A DNA stretch of 64,000 nucleotides from Stratiolaelaps scimitus (lineage: Eukaryota; Arthropoda; Arachnida; Mesostigmata; Laelapidae), in NCBI GenBank assembly GCA_019614645.1, contig JABWDB010000006.1, positions 8,370,001 through 8,434,000 on the forward strand, in the 5' to 3' direction. Made by a program: the position numbers and the translations under genes. The first letter of the stretch is position 1, and every line of letters starts with the position of its first letter. Shown piece after piece: positions 54,870 through 64,000 of this stretch. The notes under the pieces are model-generated. The model did no database searches. It was not told the origin of the DNA and was given only the letters and a program-made list of their open reading frames with translations.

Positions 54870-54928
54870 GGCGTTTTTTTTCATCAGCCTTCCTCAAGTT
54901 TGAGAAAGGCTGATGTAAAAAAGACGCC
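54870..54928. repeat. 59-base near-perfect hairpin
   Basis: GGCG at 54870, a T run, CATCAGCCTT and CTCAA are mirrored by TTGAG, AAGGCTGATG, an A run and CGCC ending 54928. Only a few mismatches and a very tight loop are present. It looks like a foldback element or a short hairpin RNA gene; a microRNA precursor would normally have a larger terminal loop. Confidence 0.75.
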
Positions 54929-55373
54929 TTTAAACAGGTGCAACGATACGAATTTGTCACCATTCACAAGTATGGGAAACCTATAATACTTGAAGTTGAC
55001 CGATTCACATGGATTTAGCAGTGTTCCATTGATGACATGAATGCAAAGTTCGTACAATAAGGGGAATCTTTCAAAGGACTCCTTTCCTATGATTTGGCGT
55101 GTGATAAGCCGTTTCTGATCTGGGGTGTGCGGGTCTTCACGTTATACAAGTTACAATCGTATAACTCGGTGTTGAGGAATTCGTTTATGTCAGCCTAGCA
55201 AATATGATAATTTTACTCTGTTGGGTTCTTTAATGATAAGCTAGTTAATTATTCACCTGTGTACGATGATGGACGTTTCTGGTACAGTACTATTATCAAG
55301 GAAAACATTAAGCCTTAGGTTATTTGGAACTCTTTGCTTGATTTTCAACCTTTGCCGAACCTGACACGAATCC

Positions 55374-55500
55374 CTAGAGAAGGAAGAGAGAAGATAAAGA
55401 AATCCAAAGATTCTTCAAAGCGTCTCGCAACAGGATTTGAACCGACGCTGTATGTTCCTCCTGTCCAAACGATCCAAGATGCCCACAGTTAGACCATCCG
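55374..55500 (-). repeat. tRNA-derived SINE copy 1
   Basis: On the - strand TGGTCTAACTG (55496-55486) fits pol III box A exactly, and GGTTCAAATCC (55443-55433) fits box B, at tRNA-like spacing. The words between (CTTGG...GGA, AACATAC) are shared with copy 2 at 59.97 kb. This identifies a repeat family rather than a tRNA gene; there is no matching acceptor stem. Confidence 0.72.
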
Positions 55501-55729
55501 CGGGACACAGCGCTGCAATAGTGCCGTCGCAAGCGATGGAAACTACTTCGATGATTAAGGTAAGAAAAACAATTCTTCTGCGCACGGTGCAAGCTGGATG
55601 TAAAAATCCCGAAAATTTTCCAAACAACGTAAAGTAATAATGACAGCAAAAATCTTATCTCAACCATCAACAAAACCTATTTCGATACGTCTGGGTTCTG
55701 CTTAGAGATATAAAAATGAATAGAATGGA

Positions 55730-55835
55730 ATGGAATCAATAGAATATTATAGTTATATTATATATAATATAATAAATATATCTACTATAATAGTTATATT
55801 ATAATAGAATATGAATATAATATTATAGTTAGAAT
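55730..55835. repeat. AT-rich degenerate tandem/inverted repeat
   Basis: The words AATATTATAGTTA and TATAATAGTTATATTATA recur, with a TATATTATATATAATATA palindrome, adjacent to GGAAT-type repeats at about 55716-55732. It is probably a decayed microsatellite or a target-rich AT island. Confidence 0.6.
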
Positions 55836-58800
55836 CCAATGGCCTATGAGTCGCGGCGAACACCGGCCCCATCGTGCCCAATGCATGTGTTCGCCAACGA
55901 CTAGTTATCCTTCGCTTGCCGCACTACCCATTATAAATAGAATCACACCGAATAGCCCGTGCCTAGTATGCATACTGCTGCGTTACTAGCGTCACGATAC
56001 ACGGGACCGCCTGCAACGACACGAACAAATTGAACGGTTCGATTTTTTTTTCCAGGGAAAGCATCAAGAAATCGAAAAGAAGCATGAGTTCCTGTGTGCG
56101 GATGAACGAGTGCACGCCGCGATATGGCCTCGATAAGGCAAGATAGGATGAGACACAGGACGTATTGAGAGGAAACGAACGAGCCCAACATCGGGCCGGA
56201 TTGCAGGATTTGCAGGAACGAAGGACGAAAACGAATTGGACCGCTCTTCAGTGCGAGGAGTGAGGAACGACTCGGGACGACTCGGGGGTGCTGAGGGCCG
56301 AAGGGGGCGAGGAACCGAATGGACGAACGTCGGTGAAGGCCGAAATGGCTGCAACGTCTGCGAAGGCGGCGACGCTGTTGTACCAACGCGAATAATTGAC
56401 AAACATCGGTAGCTAGACTGGCTGACTGGCTCTGGCTGACGGTATGAGGGCGCCTGGTGCTGTTTGCGCAGTTTGCTTCTGTGTTAGCTATAGAACAGCA
56501 GCTATATCAAGCAGCACTGGCGGTTACTACTGCGTCGATGTCTATGGCAATGTGTATGTACTTGCGGTGTAAGGGGCGGCCGTTCGTAGCTCTTGCGGAT
56601 CAGGCGCCCGTCCGAGTCATACCACTCAGGATTCATTGGCTTTATTATTCACACCCGCCGGCGGCGTCGACAGTGGTGCCACGCAGCTCGATGAGTATCC
56701 GTTCAGGAAAAACGCAAGAGGGACTGTGCGTGTTAAGTGGAGAGGCGAAGCAAGCTGTCTGCGTGACGAAGTCCGAGAAGGCAATTTCCTCTTCTTCAGC
56801 CAAGATGCGCCGACACGTTTTGGGGTATGGTTTCCTGGGCGGGCAGCAACCGCTACTCTAGGACAAGTGCCGAACGGTACTCGGCGTTCGGTGGATGCTT
56901 CAGATTGTGTTTCATGTGCTGTCGTGTGTAAACAAAAAATAAACGACGCGGACACCTGCATCGAATTAGCCGAGGAAGGCTGGCACTGTTCTGGGCTCAG
57001 CGTTGTTGCTGGCTATCATCTGATGTTGTTGAATGTGCGGGGCTCTTAAAAAGAGAACGGATTGCAAAGCGATGACGATGATGAAGACCTCCTCTCTCAA
57101 CTTAGTTTCGTTTTTTGAAATTCTAAGCCTCGCCGCCAGCGGTAACAGCTACCAATAATATCGCATTCAACGCATTTTGCAATTGACGTCACGAAGATGA
57201 ACTCGAATAGTGAATTGTACAACATAATTAGTACGACTAAATATGCTTAACCAAAAACTATGTTTAGCCAATATACATGTATGCAGCAACTGTTCGTCTA
57301 GAGTGGCCTAAATTAGTCGTCTGAGTCTAGCTCTAATAAATGGTTGTAATTATAACGACAATTTCACTGTCTATGAAGCAGGAACTGTCGATTTGGACAA
57401 ATTGTAGGAATAATGGCAGCTGGCACTCAATCCTTATGATGAAATTTATGTGGTTACTTTTTGTTTGCAGTCGTCGTTATGCGAGCGTGGTTGGGGCGTG
57501 GTTAGTCAATGTCTGGGCCCGGCGTTAACGTGAGCTAAAGCGAGGCTAGTGCGAAACGATTAAAGGTGTCGATTAAAAAAGGATTAAAGGGTTTGGGGAT
57601 TGCCATCGATCGAAAGCGACTGAAGAAATCTCCTTCCAGCATGATGATCGGCGCATGAAATTCTACACTCGTTTCAATTGAATCAGTTGTCGATCAATAA
57701 TATAGCAGATACTGTTGGCCGATAATGAAGCTCGAGAGATTAAACGCGAACTCAAATCGTGACCAAGTCCCCAGGTACGAGTGGGTCAAACACGGTGCTT
57801 CTGACAGCGTTTGACGACAGAACAATGACCGATGTTCACTTCATTCCCGGCCGACCAGATCGAGGGGTTTAAGACTTCAAAGGTGCCCGCGAAAATACAC
57901 GTTCGAGAAAAACGTCCTTGAACACTGCTCCTAATTATCGGTCATGTTCTTGGAGAGCCCTCAAAGATCAGGACGGAACCCTCCACAGTGAAGTGCGGCG
58001 TTTCAATAAGCAAAGGGTACGTTTAGGTAGTGCGCGCAGAATACGGTGCCCATTGTGAACACATGTCGCTTGATATAAATATTGGAAGCAGATTATATTA
58101 TGTAACGTTGTGGTTTCGAAGACGATATTACAATTGTATTCACTCTTTTAAATTTAGTTAACGGATGTGTCGTATTGCTGCATGTTAACTCGAGGCGAAC
58201 CGCGATGAGGTGCTCTGTTCGATGAAGATTGGCGATTTGAGACGTTTCGTATGCTCGACATTGATACATCAGAACCGTTTTGGGCCGGGTCACCTGCAGT
58301 CGAAAAAGTTGCGGGACCTCTGGCGATCGATCCTGAATGTCAACCTCAATCCATCTCTCCTGCTTCTGTGCTGTTTCTTTCGACCGCATAGACCTTCCCC
58401 GAAAGGCTTCGTCAGCCAGAAGGCGCATTGGGTGCTCACATTGAAAGGCGATTCCGCAATCGATTCCACAATGGAAAATTCACCAAGGCGGCAAGACACC
58501 TCGTGTCCATGATCGTTTACACCTACACGAACGGTCAAGCCTATATTGCTATTAATCTATCTGTCCGATGAATACAGTACCTAGTGACAAAAACGAAAAA
58601 TTGTATAATGATAAGTGGTTGATCTCGCGACGAAATATCCTTCGAACTTCCTGAGTGTTCCCACCGAAATAGTGAACGTATAATGCCGCTTGGATACATT
58701 TCCCTATACTCGCCGCTAAAGAGCTAAGGTACGATGCGTTCACGAAGGTAGCGTTCAATATACGCCTCTCCTCTAGTCTGGCAACTGTGGCAGTATTCCA

Positions 58801-59770
58801 GCGTTGTTACCCTACTGCATCCCTGTCCCACAATCCTTCGTCCAACTTTGTCGCCGTCGTAAGCGGCCATCGCTCAGCGGCCAAAAGAGACGTCTGACTG
58901 ACGCGAACGGAGCGCTGCCTGCTTGCCGCCAATACTTACGCGGCATCGAAGCCACTGTAGGGCACAGACTCTGGCTGGTTACTTCAAGGGCTTCTGAGCC
59001 CTCAGCAGTTCCTCTCACTCGCACTGTGAAGGGAAGTGCGATAGAAGCAACGACGTGGACCGAGAAAAACGGTGGCTGTAGAACCAGACGCATCCCGTAC
59101 GACGTCTCCAACCAGCGTTTATAAGAAACGCCAGAGAGCAGTGGGCGATGGGCTGACAGAGGGGGAGGGGCGATGATACATCAAAGAGGCGCTCGGCCAG
59201 AACGCTGACGGAACAGCCACATGCAATTCGGCCATAGAGGAGAACTGAACCCTGTAGAACGATAGGCCAGGCTAGTGCAGAAGGATGACTGGTCCTGCGC
59301 GAAACTATTTACTTCATGGTCATAATGCTTGCATACTGCTGGCGTACTCACAATATGCCCACGATCCGTTGTAGCTATTGACTAAGTAAGCGCATGGAAC
59401 CTTAGTTAGTATCTACGGTTATCGTCTATTCGATGGCAACAGGCCGTCGTTGTAGGACTACGTGTCTTGCTATTATACAGCGTATACACGACCGCCAACG
59501 ATGTTGGTAAGAACGTTCGCCAAATGAAATGTTTTGCCTTTATCCACGAGAGAGAAGTCGTTTGCCGAAAGGGCGGGGGGGTGTATACTGTTCATGCATA
59601 TGGCCTTGACAAGTTAAACCACGACGTTTAAATCGGACTAATACAAAGTTCGAAGATACAAGTTTTGTTGGTTTTGTCCATAGGAGAGTAATTTAAAGGC
59701 GCACCTCACTATAAATTTCATACAAGAATGAACGCTCGGAAAGCTTCCCAACGACTGAATGTTTCTAATT
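55836..59770. other. intergenic, several unassigned overlapping open frames
   Basis: GC-rich sequence at 55.95-57.05 kb is open in multiple frames on both strands at once (+ 56636-57049, - 55943-56386, - 56064-56402) without domains. Similar frames occur at 58.1-58.55 kb (-) and 58.8-59.12 kb (both strands). No splice-consistent gene could be built. Confidence 0.35.
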
Positions 59771-59789
59771 TCACTGAATATTGCTGTTT

Positions 59790-60035
59790 ATTTTTAGCCG
59801 ACTCTCAGCTGTTCCCCCTCTGTGACAGGGCCTCCGAGGCACTTTTAGGTACTAATTCAAGGATCTATCGGGGCCAATTTTATTTATTTTTAAACATCTC
59901 GTGCCTAGCAAAAATCCACAGGCAAAGAAGGATTATAAATAAATCCTAAGGTTCTCCGCATCTGGTAGGATTTGAACCCAAGCCGTATGTTCCAACTGTC
60001 TAACAGTCCAAGACGCTCACGGCTAGATCATCTAA
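59790..60035 (-). repeat. tRNA-derived SINE copy 2 with body
   Basis: On the - strand, box A-like TGATCTAGCCG (60030-60020, one mismatch), then the shared CTTGGACTGTTAGACAGTTGG stretch, and box B GGTTCAAATCC (59978-59968). A body runs to about 59790. That body matches a headless fragment at about 60770-60850, including AGCTGTT.CC.CT, TGACAGG.CCTC and TTTAGGTA. Confidence 0.7.
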
Positions 60036-60508
60036 GGCACCCATTGCTCTGTTGTTTGATGTTTGAAAGCAACACCCTCGCCGAATGTCAACGAATTTCG
60101 GAGATGGCGTGGCTCGCTTAAAGTTAGTGCTAAATATTATGCCTGTAAGACCTGTCCCCTAACTGAATTTGTCCGCTAAGATTGATCACCCAAATATGTA
60201 TTTGTGTTAGTACGGTTCGAAATATTATGTTCTAGTGCATCCGAAAAGTTCCCTGCAGTTCATCTAGAGGAAGGCGCCTCGTGGAAGATTTGGAGAAAAT
60301 CTTCGTCGAAGTTGTCTTACTCAACGAGTCTATATTGTTATTCACAGGAAGCTTTTCGAGTGTAATTTCTAATTATTTAAATTCTTTCAGTGGCTTCGGC
60401 CAGCATCAACCAGTTTGGCGGCGGCCACGATTAATAATTTCGCTTGCCCCGATGTCACTATACGTTGGTTGCGGTGACCTCGGGATTACTGGCACCCTTT
60501 CTCCGTGA

Positions 60509-60720
60509 TGGTCTAGGCGCAGTTCGGTAGTTCCTCGGACACAGCTCTGATAAATATATAGCAGGTTCAAATCTTGCCATGGCGCGCACCCCAGGGAGGT
60601 GTGAATTTTCCTCGCAACATTGCTCGTAGTAAGGGCACCCTACCGATGAGTTCTGCCGAGTGTCCCGATGTGTCAATGGGAGAAAGGCTGGGCGTTAGCT
60701 ATCGACGAAAAATAAACTTT
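60509..60720 (+). repeat. tRNA-derived SINE copy 3
   Basis: TGGTCTAGGCG (60509-60519) is a perfect box A and GGTTCAAATCT (60564-60574) a box B with one mismatch, at tRNA spacing. The downstream body differs from copy 2, so it may be a second SINE family or a separate insertion. Confidence 0.65.
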
Positions 60721-60769
60721 ACCTCAACCACCCAGCAAACTGCCACGTTTTTGTCCTTCTTTTTTTGAG

Positions 60770-60850
60770 CTGACCCTCAGCTGTTTCCCTATCTGACAGG
60801 CCTCAGCTCTTAACCTTTTTAGGTATCACTACGGGGACCTGTCGGAACCA
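60770..60850 (-). repeat. headless SINE body fragment
   Basis: It aligns in the same orientation with 59797-59880 (CTCAGCTGTT, CTGACAGGCCTC, TTTAGGTA) but has no adjacent box A/B. Confidence 0.6.
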
Positions 60851-61017
60851 CCTTTGCTTATTCTCTTCCTTACTAGTACCTGGCAAGAAAAAGTACAATG
60901 TTCACCTCTAAACACCGCCTGTGCCCTAGTGGCGGCATTTCGCATAGAAATTCCACTACGGGCAAGCTTGCCTCAACAACAAACGATTGGTCATTCTCTG
61001 CGGTTAAAATGCTACCA

Positions 61018-61065
61018 CCGAATATATATATATATGCATGTATATATATATATATATATATTCGG
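61018..61065. repeat. GC-clamped TA near-palindrome
   Basis: CCGAATATA at the left and TATATTCGG at the right enclose two TA tracts with ATGCAT at the centre. The clamped ends make it a true inverted repeat able to form a cruciform, not just a microsatellite. Confidence 0.75.
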
Positions 61066-61656
61066 CTGGAGAGAGAAGAAGTGTGACGGTGGTATAAACT
61101 CAGTATTGTTCTTCGCCGAAACCACTACTATAATCCATCTCACTTATTCAGCTGTCACACACGACCACAATCAGCGTCGGTCGCTGGTACCGGCAAAAGC
61201 CCTCAGACTAATCCAGTCCCCCCTCCCACGGACCACCCTGTCTCTCCAACACTAGCGCCCTTGTCAGAGCTGTCACACTGGGTCACTGTAACGGCGCGTT
61301 GACAGCCATGTGCTGTATGCTTTGCTAAACATATATCCACACCTGGGTACTACTAGGCAAAGATCTATGTTGCATAGTCCATAGCAAGTTGTGGCTAGGA
61401 ATTATCCTTGTATGTATACGTTGGCGAATGTACCCGGTGTGTCGCAGGCAAAAAAAATCCACCTGATTCAGCTGCCTAAAGTCCGTTCTGCGCAAGCGAA
61501 GCGAAGAGAAGAGAGGACAGAGGCCGGGGGAGGAACAGCCTTCGCGTCTCTATCCATTTGCAGCTACACCAAGTATACCAGCAGTAATGGGGCCAACATC
61601 GAAAGAAAGCTCGCCGCTACATACGTTGACAATATATCATCATTTGGGAACAGACA

Positions 61657-63290
61657 ATGCTAACGGCGGTCAGCGGCGGCGGCGGCGGCGGTGGCACCAA
61701 CAACAACAGCGGCAAAAACCGACCTCTTCACGGCTTTAGCCAAAGCCAGAAGGAGGCAAGGTACAGACAGGTTGGTCGCTCTCTCTCTCCCTCGCTCCCT
61801 CTCTCTTTCCTGGTTCGCCAGAGGTGCGCATGCAAACGACAGCGGCGGGACAATGGAGTCTACTTGGCAAGGCTGTGTCGTCCAGTCAGTCGCTCCCCAC
61901 CACCGTATGCGTCTGACTATTAGCCTAATCCCCGTGCGATGCGGAGCCTAATGCGTCACGACAGTTTGTCTTGGCCAATGGCGTGGCGCAAGAGCATGAA
62001 GGGAAAAGTGAATCAGAGTCGAATGTTACTGCTAAAAACGATTATACGATCGTATGTATGCTATAAATGCTATACATGCCAGGTATCGGAGGCGCCCGAG
62101 GGCAACGACATACCGTTACGGTAATGCTGACGAGCAATACAATAAAAGAAATCGCTATAATATAGGGGTAGAAGTAATATTCATGGTGGACGTTTGGGGA
62201 GGGGGTCACGTCATTTTCCAGATTTATCAATCAGGAATCCTATATATATATATTAATTGCGTTTGCACACACGTGTATTTGTCAGGCTTGGCCTTAAACC
62301 GAAATGAGCTATTTGCAGGAAAAGAGCTCGTTCAAGCACGTTCATCGTGTGCTTCAACACTTAATCCTGTGATAGATAAGTTCATCCAGAATAGGCGAAG
62401 GTTGGAAATTATCGTTGTGATCTCTTCATGAGTGTATCTTCTTCGTTTTAGCCGTCCTGTACCTGGGTGACACGATGGTCGGTTACGTGGAATCCGTCTT
62501 GGTGATCGTCTCCAACCAGTTCGAATCTGCACGAAACCTCGAGAAAGAAGGTGCGATCCATTTACCTACTGTTTCCCTGTCATCCACGCTAGTAACTAAC
62601 GAAAGTAGTTCTGAACCATGACCCAAATAACAATACGTTAATGGTGAAAAAAAAGGAGTCACGCACACGAATTATTCCGATATATGCTTCGAAATTAGCT
62701 CTCAGTTTTACAATCGAGTTGTCGATCCGAACTTGGTGATGTGGTCGATGTGTCCTGAGATCTGGGGTCAATGAAGTCTGCACACAACTTCCACATGGGC
62801 ATTCCGTTTTACTGGTTTACGATCCTTTTCTGGTTTATGTTGTCATTTCTAACAAACGTCTTCTTTTTCGCCTGGTTTCTGCCCGGCTGCACATTTATGC
62901 TTTTAGAAGGTACAGGTCAGTTTTCAATGTGATCCACCACACCCTGAACAAGGTTTTTAAGGGCTGTCGTTGGATATTCTGAGCATGGTGGGGCATAACG
63001 ATACTAATATCCTGACACTATATCGTGCCCCCCTCCAATCGTTTTGGCTGCCTTCGTTAACACTCTACGACTTGTCTTATGTAAATGTGATGGATGTCAC
63101 GGATATGTGGGCTCCTTCCGTTCGGTATATATCGCCGTATTCATCCTCAAAACGAGTGTGAACGTTTCGCTATCTACGAGCAAACAAATTCGCTTGTTGT
63201 CCACAACGAGTCGGCGCAATGCATCCTTGACTTATGCAGGCATTATTTCGGACTGGTATTATTTGGTGGTAGGCGTTATTCAAATTGTTG
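61657..63290 (+). CDS. 5' part of an unrecognised membrane-associated protein gene, four exons, continues to the right
   Basis: Model: exons 61657-61760, 62083-62120, 62452-62550 and 63240-63290, 97 codons so far. The ATG at 61657 has an in-frame TGA about 30 bases upstream. Donors are AAG|GTACAG, ACG|GTAATG, AAG|GTGCGA and TTG|GTAAGT. Acceptors are GCCAG, CGTTTTAG and TTATGCAG, with phases 2, 1, 1 and 1 that agree throughout. The product starts with a polyglycine run, passes into a basic stretch (KEARYRRRPRATTYRY) and then two hydrophobic segments: AVLYLGDTMVGYVESVLVIV and, after SNQFESARNLEKEG, IISDWYYLVVGVIQIVG. This suggests a multi-pass membrane protein with a cytoplasmic basic N terminus, entering the membrane at about residue 48. 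I do not recognise the family. The next exon may start at 63515 or 63768. Confidence 0.5.
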
Positions 63291-64000
63291 GTAAGTGTTT
63301 GTGTCAACTTTTGATAATTCGACGAGCTTTATCGGACAGGTCTGACTGAGTCTCCTGTTCTAAGATGTTCTCATATATATCTGACCAATTTTCAAGAAGG
63401 TAAACACCTCCCAATCTTCTGACAAAAAAACACAAACGGTGGAATACAAGATATCAAACGCTGAGTGTCGGCCGTTTGCTGGTTTGCTAATGATACTTGT
63501 AAATACCTTCGTAGGAATCCCAACAAAGTATCCTAGTCAGCAGCTGTTACTTTGTCTCAGGGTCTAATATTCACTACGCAATAGAGTGGCACGACGTAAC
63601 ATATCGAGAACTTAGACGTTATAAAAAAAAATTGCACTTCAGTTAATCACAAACGAAAAGCTCTTGTATTGTATTCGTTTCCAGAACTGCCCGAAGGGTC
63701 TATTTGTAGCTGATACTATTTGTTCTTAAAGGGTAAGATTTGTATGTGACCAATGGACACATACAGGCCACCCTCGCGGAAGAGCTCCACCGGCCCTCCC
63801 CTACTCTGTCGAATCAGCTGGCAACCAAATCCATTCGTTGGTTTCAAGTGTTGACGGTTCGGACATTTCACAAATCAGGTGGCCTGGTCAGCGATTTACG
63901 AGAGCCATCTCTGTTGATTCAGTTGCCGACACGATGCGCTTATTTTTATACTAACTGCATCGTGTTAAATCCACATAACGCTCCACCGAAACAGAGGTAG
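63291..64000 (+). other. probable intron and downstream exon candidates of the right-edge gene
   Basis: Two phase-compatible acceptors follow: CTTCGTAG at 63514, leading to a short frame that stops after about 18 codons, and CATACAG at about 63767, leading to about 60 open codons. I cannot choose between them, and the gene may continue beyond the window. Confidence 0.25.

Noticed and set aside
56064..57049. Overlapping frames of more than 100 codons on both strands
   Set aside because: GC-rich sequence is open in several frames at once. No frame shows domains or protein-like periodicity clearly better than the others.

Overview
This is animal nuclear DNA, most likely from an arthropod and possibly a mite or tick. 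The grounds are spliceosomal introns with canonical signals, TA- and GA-type microsatellites, a Tc1/mariner element with TA target duplication, tRNA-derived SINEs, and one swiss-cheese/NTE gene of invertebrate layout. The placement is inference: nothing in the window fixes the species. Most of the window is intron or intergenic sequence.

Three genes are firmly identified. CMC1, a mitochondrial twin-CX9C cytochrome-oxidase assembly factor, has two exons on the + strand at 6.8-7.9 kb. PSMD14/Rpn11, the JAMM deubiquitinase of the proteasome lid, has five exons on the - strand at 10.8-15.2 kb, and one of its introns is GC-AG. The swiss cheese/PNPLA6-7 lysophospholipase has eleven modelled coding exons on the + strand at 20.7-32.8 kb. 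PSMD14 and swiss cheese are head to head across a GC-rich interval at about 15.2-17 kb that probably holds both promoters.

Less certain genes are: a 3' coding block at the left edge with a C-terminal NPF motif; a two-exon type I membrane glycoprotein at 3.4-4.5 kb; a four-exon, phase-consistent, unrecognised gene running off the right side at 61.7-63.3 kb; and isolated exon-like pieces at 3.0 kb (-), 28.1 kb (-, nested inside a swiss cheese intron), 36.4 kb (+) and 46.8 kb (-).

Mobile and repetitive DNA: a complete but inactivated Tc1-like transposon with about 240-bp terminal inverted repeats (8808-10300), a decayed non-LTR retrotransposon reverse transcriptase (about 35.0-35.8 kb), a cluster of tRNA-derived SINE copies (55.4-60.9 kb), several foldback sequences (4.1, 5.2, 5.7, 40.7, 54.9 and 61.0 kb), and many TA tracts, the longest 83 bp inside a swiss cheese intron.

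The stretch from 37.3 to 61.6 kb is largely gene-poor. I see no CRISPR array, rRNA gene, confident tRNA gene, or bacterial or viral system. The best candidates for something new are the right-edge gene, the nested antisense exon and the intronic foldbacks.
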